From positions 13,887 through 23,883 of the forward strand of contig PLKY01000383.1 in assembly GCA_003140785.1 (NCBI GenBank): a stretch of DNA of 9,997 nucleotides. Direction: 5' to 3'. Positions within the stretch are counted from its first letter, which is position 1; every line of letters begins with the position of its first letter. The notes below the pieces were generated by a model. The model was given only the letters and a program-made list of their open reading frames with translations. It was not told where the DNA came from and did not search any database. Below, in pieces: positions 1 to 5,827 of the stretch. A program made the position numbers and the translations under genes. This stretch comes from Acidobacteriaceae bacterium. GTDB lineage: Bacteria; Acidobacteriota; Terriglobia; Terriglobales; Acidobacteriaceae.

Positions 1-530
1 ATCCTAAGCTGATCGACGAGCTCATTCCTAAACTGTTGACGCTTGGCGAAGTGCAGAAGGTGCTGCAGCAGTTGCTGCGCGAACAGGTTTCAATCCGCGA
101 TCTGGGCACGATCCTTGAAACGCTCGTAGAGACGGCGGCAAACAATAAGAACCCTGTCCTGCTTGTGGAAGCGGCGCGGCACTCGCTCGGACGCGCCTTG
201 ATTCGGCCGTTGCTTGATGAAAATGGAAAGCTAAGAGTCGTCACACTTGACGGCGCAATTGAAGAGGAATGTGCGCGCTCGACCTCTCAAAGCTCGCAGA
301 TGATTGCGGGCGGAGCGATGCAAATCTCCGTGGCGCGCCGGGTGCTGGATGGATTGCGCGCGATGCTGGGCGATCAGGTAGCGATTGCTCCTCCTGTGCT
401 TCTTTGCTCGTCGCCTGGGCGGTTCTATCTCAGGCGCGTTCTCGAACCGTTTATTCCCAAAATTGTTGTGATATCCCCATCGGAAATTCCTCCCATGACG
501 CAGGTTATGTCTTTAGGTTCGGTGCGATGA
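1..530 (+). CDS. flhA: Flagellar export gate protein FlhA, C-terminal part (5' truncated by window edge)
   Basis: FlhA is the large inner-membrane subunit of the flagellar type III export gate. Its cytoplasmic C-terminal domain forms a nonameric ring that docks substrates and chaperones. The reading frame is already open at the window edge (first full codon at base 3), so only about 175 C-terminal residues are visible of a protein usually near 690. The visible part reads PKLIDELIPKLLTLGEVQKV, then a segment containing SIRDLGTILETL, then PVLLCSSPGRFYLRRVLEPF, ending with VVISPSEIPP and VMSLGSV. These are highly conserved landmarks of the FlhA cytoplasmic domain. An in-frame TTG at 36 is internal, not a start. 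The membrane half lies upstream of the window. The next gene is fliA, 37 bp downstream; flhF and flhG, often found here in other phyla, are absent from this junction. Identification is very secure. Confidence 0.96.
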   Translation, partial: PKLIDELIPKLLTLGEVQKVLQQLLREQVSIRDLGTILETLVETAANNKNPVLLVEAARHSLGRALIRPLLDENGKLRVVTLDGAIEEECARSTSQSSQMIAGGAMQISVARRVLDGLRAMLGDQVAIAPPVLLCSSPGRFYLRRVLEPFIPKIVVISPSEIPPMTQVMSLGSVR

Positions 531-567
531 GAATGTCTTACGCCAACACGTATCAAGAGGTGCCCAG

Positions 568-1365
568 ATGACGGCAGCGGAATTGGCTTACAAGACGAGT
601 GCAACAGGCGCGACCGAAGCGGATGATCTCGTCCTGCAGGAACTGCCGCAGGTCTACTACATTGCCGCGCGCATTCGCGAACGGCTTCCTCAGCACGTTG
701 AAATGGAGGACCTGGTCAGCGCCGGTGTGATTGGACTGCTGGAGGCGACGCGCAGTTTCGATGGATCGAAGAATGTGCAGTTCAAGACCTTCGCCAAGTT
801 TCGGATTCGCGGTGCAATTCTGGACAGCCTGCGGGAAACCGACTGGGGATCGCGTTATATGCGCAGAAGGGGACGCGAGATTGCCGAAGTAACGGCGCGG
901 CTCGAAGCCAGGCTGGGGCGGCATCCGGTGGAATCGGAGATCGCCGAGGAGATGCATCTGGAACCCGAGCATCTGCGCAGGCTCATCGCGCAGCTCGATT
1001 CGCTTCAAATCGCGGGCCAGAAAGTTGCGGTCTCGAACGATCGTTCGGAGTCTCTCGACGTGATTGAATCGGCGCCGAATTTGGACGACCCCGATCCCTT
1101 CGAGATTTGTCTCGAAGGCGAGATGAAGGCTCACCTCGCGGAAGCAATCTCAAAACTCAGCGAGAGAGAGCAATTGATCTTGTCTCTTTATTATCGCGAA
1201 GAACTCACGATGAAGGAGATTTCAAAAGTAGTTGGAGTGGCGCTCTCGCGCGTTTCACAAATTCGGCAGGAGACGATGGTCAAACTGAAAGCGCATCTTG
1301 AACACCTGCAGCGGAAGTCCTCGCCCATGACGCCAACGAGAGGAGAGTATCTTGAGCACGCCTAG
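568..1365 (+). CDS. fliA: RNA polymerase sigma factor for flagellar late genes (sigma-28, FliA/WhiG family)
   Basis: This is a 265-residue sigma-70 family factor without region 1.1, the usual size for FliA. Region 2 spans about residues 27-100, with DLVSAGVIGLLEA (48-60) and FKTFAKFRIRGAILDSLRE (72-90), the core-binding and -10-reading helices. Region 3 is about 104-140. Region 4 is about 194-245, with LSEREQLILSLYYREELTMKEI followed by the helix-turn-helix ending SRVSQIRQE. In the family this factor directs RNA polymerase to late flagellar and chemotaxis promoters and is held inactive by FlgM, encoded at the far end of this window. The start ATG has AAGAGG at 555-560, about 7 nt upstream. 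After region 2.4 the usual DWxPR motif reads DWGSR, with Ser in place of Pro. The stop codon lies inside the start of the next gene (14-bp overlap), suggesting co-translation. Two near-consensus sigma-28 promoters elsewhere in the window support this identity. Confidence 0.94.
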   Translation: MTAAELAYKTSATGATEADDLVLQELPQVYYIAARIRERLPQHVEMEDLVSAGVIGLLEATRSFDGSKNVQFKTFAKFRIRGAILDSLRETDWGSRYMRRRGREIAEVTARLEARLGRHPVESEIAEEMHLEPEHLRRLIAQLDSLQIAGQKVAVSNDRSESLDVIESAPNLDDPDPFEICLEGEMKAHLAEAISKLSEREQLILSLYYREELTMKEISKVVGVALSRVSQIRQETMVKLKAHLEHLQRKSSPMTPTRGEYLEHA

Positions 1366-2311
1366 CCAAACCGAATTGGAACCGGCGGCAACATCGCCAA
1401 AACAATCTGCGTCTCAAAAGACGCCCATTAAACAGCGCACTGCACATCCATGTAATTTCCGTACGGCGGGACGTCTGTCGAATGAGCATGCGCGCTTGCT
1501 GAGCGCTCTTCATGAGACATTTGCCCTTCGTCTCGCGAGCACTCTCGATGCCTACCTCGGGACTGGCGTTGAGATAAAGCTCGAAACGCTCGATCAGCTC
1601 CCGATCAAGGACCATATCGCTGGCATTCCGCCTCTCAGCTACGTCGTGCCGTTCTCTTCGAACACGATGATTGTGGAACTCGACAATGAATTGGTCTTTC
1701 CCGTCATCGAATTGCTGATGGGTGGCACTGGCAATGCGGTCAACGCCGGCCGCGAGCTTTCCGAGATCGAAGAAGAGATCATGCAGGACGTGATTGCGCT
1801 GCTGGCGCGGCAGGCTGAAGCCGTATGGCGCATTCCGAACCTGTCTTTGGTTTCGGGTCCACGCATCAAGCCAACCTTGATGCATCACGCTTTTGCACCA
1901 AATGAGAAAGTCGCCGTCCTGCGATTCAGTATTGAACTTGCCGGTGCGACGGGTTCCTTCAATCTCGTCTTCCCGACGGACTTTCTCAATGTGCTGATGG
2001 CGCAGATCAAGCAAGATCAGCCGCAAAAGCAAACGCGCGTGTGGAGCTTTCCAAGTCCGCCGCTTCGCGAACGCATTCTGGAATGCGACGTCGAGGTGTC
2101 GTCCGAATTGCCGAGCTTGAAGGTCGCTGTCCGCGATTTGATCGCATTGCAGCCCGGCTCGGTGTTAAAGCTGAGGGCGCCGATTCGAATTCCCGGAATG
2201 CTGACGGCGGGAGGACGCGGCTTGTTTGAGGCCGTACCGGTTCGAAGTGGTACGCAGCGAGCTGCGCAACTTGGCCGCCGCGCCCCATCAACAGAATGGA
2301 AGAGGAGATAG
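1352..2311 (+). CDS. fliM: Flagellar motor switch protein FliM-like
   Basis: This 319-residue protein matches FliM, the C-ring subunit linking FliG to FliN and normally the docking site of phospho-CheY. The CheC-like middle domain covers about residues 36-230. It contains LSNEHARLLSALHETFALRL, the segment DQLPIKDHIAGIPP, and the GGTG signature at 124-127, equivalent to the GGxG loop that contacts FliG. It then has ELSEIEEEIMQDV, typical of the family. The C-terminal SpoA/FliN-like domain is about 238-300. The start is TTG at 1352, supported by AGGAG at 1341-1345 and the overlap with the fliA stop. The first 35 residues are Ser/Thr/Pro/Gln-rich and contain no recognisable LSQxEIDALL-type CheY-binding motif, which almost all FliM proteins carry at the extreme N terminus. 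The length is close to E. coli FliM (334). It could be a diverged second copy, with a canonical FliM elsewhere in the genome. Confidence 0.87.
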   Translation: MSTPSQTELEPAATSPKQSASQKTPIKQRTAHPCNFRTAGRLSNEHARLLSALHETFALRLASTLDAYLGTGVEIKLETLDQLPIKDHIAGIPPLSYVVPFSSNTMIVELDNELVFPVIELLMGGTGNAVNAGRELSEIEEEIMQDVIALLARQAEAVWRIPNLSLVSGPRIKPTLMHHAFAPNEKVAVLRFSIELAGATGSFNLVFPTDFLNVLMAQIKQDQPQKQTRVWSFPSPPLRERILECDVEVSSELPSLKVAVRDLIALQPGSVLKLRAPIRIPGMLTAGGRGLFEAVPVRSGTQRAAQLGRRAPSTEWKRR

Positions 2312-2315
2312 AACC

Positions 2316-3116
2316 ATGGACATCCATGCCAAGAAAAAAAGTGCGAATTTCTTCGCCGCGGCTTTTGCCGAGTCCCTCGCTCAGTCGGTCGCCGCGGAGA
2401 CCGGATCCGCTTGGCCGCTCGGAGTGATGAGCTCCCCCGATGTGCCGATCAACAAAGGAACGCCGGTCCATTTTCGGCTGGCTGTAGAAGGTTCCATTGA
2501 GGGCGAATGCTTTATTGAGTTCTATGAGCCGCAGGTTTCCGGACTCGTTTCGAAAATATTGAAGCAGCCAGTGACGGAACTTGCAGACGAGCATTGCGAG
2601 GCTTTGGCGAAGGTCATTTCGTCGGCCACAACCGGCCTGACGGCATCTCTTTCGGCCAGGCACGGAGCGCTTGGCTGCAAAGTCGAGCGTGTCGCGGGGC
2701 TGGCGTTCGGTGGCATGTTTGTTGTTCCTCTCGCCGCGTCTGAGGATGAGTCGAATGCGGAGGTGCTGCTCTATTTTGGCGGGCAGCTGCTGGATGCGCT
2801 CTCGGCTACGCAGGATGGAAAGCAAGCCGGAGAAGCCGAAGAGCCTGCAGTTTCATCTGCCAATCTGAAGCTGGTGATGGATGTTGAGCTGAATGTGTCG
2901 CTTCGATTCGGCCAGCGGCAACTGCCGCTCCGCGAGGTTTTGGAATTGACGAACGGATCCATCATTGAATTGGACCGAATGGTAGACGAGCCGGTGGAGC
3001 TATTCCTCGACGGAAAGCTGATTGCGCGCGGCGAAGCGGTCGTGGTTGACGGCAATTATGGTTTGCGGGTGACGGAAATACCGCAGCCGGTCGCAGCTTA
3101 CCTTCTTAACTCATGA
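2316..3116 (+). CDS. fliN: Flagellar motor switch protein FliN with CheC/FliY-like N-terminal domain
   Basis: The C-terminal part (about residues 183-255 of 266) is a classic FliN SpoA domain: LKLVMDVELNVSLRFGQRQL, then REVLELTNGSIIELD, DEPVELFLDGKLIARGE and NYGLRVTEI. FliN lines the base of the C ring and helps dock the export ATPase complex. Ahead of it sits about 180 residues resembling the CheC/CheX/FliY fold, joined by a Glu/Ala-rich linker (about 165-182). This layout resembles FliY of Bacillus rather than the short FliN of enterics. The CheC phosphatase motif (D/S-x3-E-x2-N) aligns with D91-x3-E95-x2-A98, so the catalytic Asn is missing and phosphatase activity is doubtful. The start at ATG 2316 has AGAGGAG at 2301-2307, 8 nt upstream, and lies 4 bp after the fliM stop. 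The frame stays open further upstream, but that stretch overlaps fliM and has no better ribosome site. Confidence 0.88.
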   Translation: MDIHAKKKSANFFAAAFAESLAQSVAAETGSAWPLGVMSSPDVPINKGTPVHFRLAVEGSIEGECFIEFYEPQVSGLVSKILKQPVTELADEHCEALAKVISSATTGLTASLSARHGALGCKVERVAGLAFGGMFVVPLAASEDESNAEVLLYFGGQLLDALSATQDGKQAGEAEEPAVSSANLKLVMDVELNVSLRFGQRQLPLREVLELTNGSIIELDRMVDEPVELFLDGKLIARGEAVVVDGNYGLRVTEIPQPVAAYLLNS

Positions 3117-3126
3117 ACCGAGGTCG

Positions 3127-4041
3127 ATGACGATGAGTTTGTCGCTGATGTCGTTTTTGCCCGCCATTGATCGGGGGTTGAAGAACATGAGGGCGGAGTG
3201 CGACTATCGCGCCTGCCACAACAAGCAGTTCCTGCGCAGCATTCCGGGGAGCCGTCCCGGAATCCGTGTGGGCAGCCTTTGGTATTGCAGCGTGGACTGT
3301 TTCGCGTTTGCTTTGCGCGCTCCGTTCTCGAGGGTATCCAGCCGCCGCATTGTCGAGATTCCAAGGAATCCACGGTTGTCGCTTGGGCTGGTGTTACACG
3401 CGAAAGGGTATCTGACAGCCGAACAGTTACGCGTTGCAACGGCCCAGAGTCAACGGCACGGCGAGGAACTTGCGGACACAGTGATACGGCTCGGCATGGC
3501 CAATGAAAAACAGATTGCAGCAGCTCGGTCCGCCCAATGGGGCTATCCCGCACTGGCGCAGGACTACATGGGCAAAATGATTCAGGCCGATCTGCCGCGG
3601 ACCATTCTGCAGGCGTGCTCGGCGGCGCCACTGCACTATTCGGCGAGTGCAAAACGAATTCTGCTGGGCTTCGTCTCGCGGGTGGAGCATAGTCTTCTCG
3701 AGTCGATCGAACAAATGACTGGCTGCAGGGTCGAGCCGTGCTTCATCACCCCAACCGATTTCGAAGAGCAGATGGAGCGGCTCACTTCATTTCCGGATTA
3801 CGAGGAGATCGCGGTCCATGATCCCGGCACGCCTGAGAAAATGGCGCGTACGGTGGGCCGGGCGGCTGTGGATGTGCGCGCCCGAGAGGCACTTTTCACG
3901 CAGTACAAGGACCTTGTTTGGGCGCGAATCCTGGGCAAACGCGGAAAAGTGGATGTGATCTTCCGGGTGAACCAGGCCGTTGAGGAAGCGAAAGCGCAAA
4001 AATCCGAGATTTTCTACGAACCCACCTCAAATCTGGGGTAA
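3127..4041 (+). CDS. Protein with N-terminal four-cysteine (putative zinc) motif and degenerate MshEN/GspE-N-like domain, function unknown
   Basis: I do not recognise a named family for this 304-residue protein. Residues 25-58 contain C25-x4-C30 and, after a WYCS signature, C54-x3-C58, a four-cysteine layout suggesting a small zinc-binding module. Residues about 83-220 resemble the MshEN domain found at the N terminus of type II secretion and type IV pilus ATPases: SLGLVLHAKGYLTAEQL, then a second half-repeat EELADTVIRLGMANEKQI followed by WGYP. No ATPase domain with Walker motifs follows. In MshEN proteins that bind cyclic-di-GMP the half-repeats begin RLG; here they read SLG and ELA, so ligand binding is doubtful. 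The C-terminal 80 residues are charged and unassigned. The start is uncertain: ATG 3127, ATG 3133 (better spaced from GAGG at 3120-3123) and ATG 3187 are all possible. It follows fliN by 10 bp, so it is probably co-transcribed with the switch genes. Confidence 0.72.
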   Translation: MTMSLSLMSFLPAIDRGLKNMRAECDYRACHNKQFLRSIPGSRPGIRVGSLWYCSVDCFAFALRAPFSRVSSRRIVEIPRNPRLSLGLVLHAKGYLTAEQLRVATAQSQRHGEELADTVIRLGMANEKQIAAARSAQWGYPALAQDYMGKMIQADLPRTILQACSAAPLHYSASAKRILLGFVSRVEHSLLESIEQMTGCRVEPCFITPTDFEEQMERLTSFPDYEEIAVHDPGTPEKMARTVGRAAVDVRAREALFTQYKDLVWARILGKRGKVDVIFRVNQAVEEAKAQKSEIFYEPTSNLG

Positions 4042-4066
4042 AAAAATCAGCACCAGTTGCCGATAA
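4039..4066 (+). promoter_or_regulatory. Putative sigma-28 (FliA) promoter for the HDOD gene
   Basis: The -10 element GCCGATAA at 4059-4066 matches the sigma-28 consensus 8 of 8. A TAAAAAAA stretch at 4039-4046, whose TAAA matches the start of the -35 consensus TAAAGTTT, lies 12 nt upstream of it. The TAAA overlaps the stop codon of the preceding gene. Predicted transcription would start near 4073, giving a very short leader with AGGTGG at 4073-4078 before the GTG start at 4086. The spacer is one base longer than the enteric 11 nt, but identical to that of the flgM promoter in this window. Confidence 0.75.
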
Positions 4067-4085
4067 GTATGCAGGTGGTGACCCG

Positions 4086-4835
4086 GTGCTGGAACAGAAA
4101 GTCTTCGAAATTGGAACCGTCCGGAGCGCAGTCCCTTTTTGGCAGTTGAATTCGGTCGACCTGGTGCGCAATCTTCCTGACGTGCCGGTGCTGTCAGAGA
4201 CGCTTTTATTGATGGAGTTGAAGTCGCGGGATCGCGCCGTCGATCTGACCGAGATCTCGCAGTTAGTGCTTGGCGATCTCGGCGCGATGCTACAGATCAT
4301 GCGTCTGGCAGCCGACGAAGACGTCTCGGAAGACAGCCGTCCCACGCGCATCGAGGATTGCATCTCCGGCCTTGGGCTGCCGGCGTGCATTGAAGCCATG
4401 TCGAGGCAAACGGTCAAGCGCAGAAGCCGTCCTGCCGCGATCGTCGAGACCTGGACGCACGCGCAGCTGGTTGCGGGAAACTGCAGATATCTGGCGGAGG
4501 AGAACATCATTGCTGTCAATCCGGACGAGGCTTTTATGGTGGGGTTATTCCACACCATCGGCTCGTTGCCGGAGGTCCTGGGCTGGGAATGGACAACTCC
4601 ATTTTGCGACGACCCGGAGCTGACGGGATTGAGAATGGCCGAGGCTTGGTCGCTCCCTCATTGCGTGGTCGAGTATTTCTCTGAGCTCCGGTCGCTTTCG
4701 AAGCCGGGGCGGTGGAGGGAAATCGTGCATCGCGCTCATCGACAGGCGAACCTGCGTGTTTATGAAGAGGCCCTCGACGAACATCGCCCAGTGCCGAATA
4801 TTTCGAGCGCATGGCTGCAACTGGTGTCCTCTTAG
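4086..4835 (+). CDS. HDOD-domain protein (non-catalytic HD-related output domain)
   Basis: This 249-residue protein is almost entirely one HDOD domain. Visible landmarks are LVRNLPDVPVLSETLLLMEL (27-46, the LPxLP start), LTEISQLVLGDLGAMLQIMRL (the segment that usually reads IVxxDPxLxxxLLRLAN), EDCISGLGL (91-98), NPDEAFMVGLFHTIGSLPEV (145-164) and MAEAWSLPHCVVEYF (184-198). The HD-phosphohydrolase equivalent of HDxG reads HTIG, so metal-dependent hydrolase activity is not expected, as is usual for HDOD. HDOD proteins act in bacterial signalling, often near chemotaxis or cyclic-di-GMP genes, but their biochemical role varies. The GTG start at 4086 has AGGTGG at 4073-4078; no alternative in-frame start was seen back to the previous stop. 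Its own sigma-28 promoter suggests it is a late motility gene rather than part of the structural set. No receiver or GGDEF/EAL domain is attached. Confidence 0.82.
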   Translation: MLEQKVFEIGTVRSAVPFWQLNSVDLVRNLPDVPVLSETLLLMELKSRDRAVDLTEISQLVLGDLGAMLQIMRLAADEDVSEDSRPTRIEDCISGLGLPACIEAMSRQTVKRRSRPAAIVETWTHAQLVAGNCRYLAEENIIAVNPDEAFMVGLFHTIGSLPEVLGWEWTTPFCDDPELTGLRMAEAWSLPHCVVEYFSELRSLSKPGRWREIVHRAHRQANLRVYEEALDEHRPVPNISSAWLQLVSS

Positions 4836-5040
4836 AGATAGACCTGGAGTTGATCTGGGGCGCCGATTTTTTGGGGTCCTGGATTGTGTTCCGATGAGGA
4901 CACATCGATTCTTCATCAACACGGGTAGCTTCGGTTTCCCGGTTCTCATCCAACCCTCATTTATCGGACCTTTTCTAAGCTGCCGACCCTCAATTCCCGC
5001 TGTTTAGGCCCGTTTCCGCGGCAAATCTTGCCTGCCCGGA
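4836..5040. other. Intergenic region upstream of the sigma-54 promoter
   Basis: This is the only non-coding stretch over 200 bases. I see no convincing gene and no intrinsic terminator: a T run at 4867-4872 has no good stem before it. It holds a dyad CGATG-N6-CATCG at 4892-4907, an inverted pair GATGAG (4893-4898)/CTCATC (4945-4950), and a small perfect dyad GGCAA-N3-TTGCC at 5020-5032 just upstream of the promoter. The position, roughly 90-150 bp before a sigma-54 promoter, is where an NtrC/FlgR-type activator would be expected to bind. Confidence 0.5.
4892..4950. promoter_or_regulatory. Possible enhancer-binding-protein site(s) for the sigma-54 promoter
   Basis: A short palindrome (CGATG-N6-CATCG, 4892-4907) overlaps GATGAG, which recurs inverted as CTCATC at 4945-4950. 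The sites lie about 92-150 bp upstream of the -24 element of the flgF promoter, a typical distance for activators of sigma-54 polymerase. The match to any particular regulator is unknown, and the repeats are short enough to arise by chance. Confidence 0.25.
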
Positions 5041-5057
5041 TGGCACGCGCCGTGCAT
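5041..5057 (+). promoter_or_regulatory. Sigma-54 (RpoN) promoter of the flgFGAHIJ operon
   Basis: The sequence TGGCACGCGCCGTGCAT has GG at 5042-5043 and GC at 5054-5055 with exactly 10 nt between them, and matches the consensus TGGCACG-N4-TTGCW at all but one fixed position. Transcription would begin near 5067, leaving about a 13-nt leader that carries the ribosome site GAAGGGA (5068-5074). The core is also a perfect dyad (GCACG-CGC-CGTGC). Sigma-54 control of rod and hook genes is established in several other flagellated phyla. Confidence 0.85.
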
Positions 5058-5079
5058 GTCTCTTTGCGAAGGGACTCTC

Positions 5080-5817
5080 ATGGACAGTGGTCTGTATGCC
5101 GCATGCACCGCTCTTGTGTCTCGCACACAGGCGTTGGATACGATTGCGAATAACCTCGCCAACGCAAGCACCGTGGGTTTCCGGTCCGAGCACAACGTGT
5201 TCAGCTCGGTTCTCGCAAACACGGGTGGTGGGTCCAGCTCGGCCCTTAACCAGGCAATCAATAACTACGGACTCCTGAGCGGGACCACGCTGGACGGGAC
5301 CCAGGGCGCTTTGCAAAAAACCGGCAACGATCTGGATGTGGGGATCGAAGGGCCGGGCTACTTCGTTGTCCAGACGGCGAATGGTCCGATGTATACGCGC
5401 AATGGCGCATTTCAGGTGTCGAGCAAGGGCCAGTTGGTCACGGCGACGGGGGATGCCGTAATGGGTGACAAGGGTGTCATTTCAATGCTGCCCGGGCCCG
5501 TCTCAATCAGCGCGGATGGGACCATCTCTTCGAACGGAGCAGTCACAGGAAAACTGAAGGTCGTTGAGTTTCCCGCAGGCACGGAGCTGACAAGCGCCGG
5601 CAGCACCTATTATTCCGCGCCGGCTAACACGGCAACTGCAGCCACGGCTTCAAACGTGCGCCAGGGATTGCTTGAAAGCTCGAATGTGAACCCAATCGCC
5701 AGCATGGTCGAACTGGTGAATGCACAGCGTTCTGCTGAGATGATGCAGCGTGCGCTCTCGATGTTTAACTCCGAAATAGATAAAACAGCAACCCAGGACC
5801 TGCCCAAGGTCGGATAA
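5080..5817 (+). CDS. flgF: Flagellar basal-body rod protein FlgF
   Basis: FlgF is a proximal rod component, one of the axial proteins exported through the flagellar type III system. The 245-residue protein starts MDSGLYAACTALVSRTQALD and continues TIANNLANASTVGFR (21-35), the conserved N-terminal axial-protein motif. The middle has DLDVGIEGPGYFVVQ and YTRNGAFQVSSKGQLVTATG. The C terminus has RQGLLESSNVNPIASMVELV, then NAQRSAEMMQRAL, the conserved C-terminal coil of the family. FlgF rather than FlgG is favoured by the order (flgG follows directly) and by the DSGLY start. No cleavable signal peptide is seen, as expected for a type III substrate. ATG 5080 is chosen over the in-frame ATG at 5056 because the sigma-54 transcription start lies after 5056 and GAAGGGA sits 5 nt before 5080. 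It is the first gene of the rod/ring operon. Confidence 0.92.
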   Translation: MDSGLYAACTALVSRTQALDTIANNLANASTVGFRSEHNVFSSVLANTGGGSSSALNQAINNYGLLSGTTLDGTQGALQKTGNDLDVGIEGPGYFVVQTANGPMYTRNGAFQVSSKGQLVTATGDAVMGDKGVISMLPGPVSISADGTISSNGAVTGKLKVVEFPAGTELTSAGSTYYSAPANTATAATASNVRQGLLESSNVNPIASMVELVNAQRSAEMMQRALSMFNSEIDKTATQDLPKVG

Positions 5818-5827
5818 AGGAGATTCA

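Noticed and set aside
1723..1738. Sigma-54-like TGGCAC with GG-N10-GC inside fliM
   Set aside because: It lies in the codons for the conserved GGTG loop of FliM, with no gene start downstream for about 580 bp; the match is best explained by coding constraint.
2226..2315. Longer fliN from an upstream in-frame start, or a frameshift at the end of fliM
   Set aside because: The fliM frame keeps family-like sequence to the end of its SpoA domain, and the overlapping frame shows no FliN-like residues before 2316, where a strong ribosome site sits.
2007..2825. Long minus-strand open frames opposite fliM/fliN, and similar ones elsewhere
   Set aside because: They are antisense to well-identified flagellar genes, are rich in Arg/Ser/Pro as expected from reverse-frame translation in GC-rich DNA, and resemble no family.
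4862..4869. GCCGATTT resembling a sigma-28 -10 element after the HDOD gene
   Set aside because: Only 6 of 8 matches and no TAAA-type element at the right distance; the downstream gene already has a much better sigma-54 promoter.
4836..4880. Possible terminator after the HDOD gene (T run at 4867-4872)
   Set aside because: The only stems before the T run are a loopless GGCGCC palindrome and a 4-bp GACC/GGTC pair; neither makes a convincing intrinsic terminator.
4756..5007. Small open frame spanning the end of the HDOD gene and the intergenic gap
   Set aside because: It overlaps the HDOD gene out of frame and has no recognisable composition or domain.
5056..5079. Eight-residue N-terminal extension of FlgF from the in-frame ATG at 5056
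   Set aside because: The ATG overlaps the -12 region of the sigma-54 promoter and lies before the predicted transcription start; the conserved FlgF N terminus begins at 5080.
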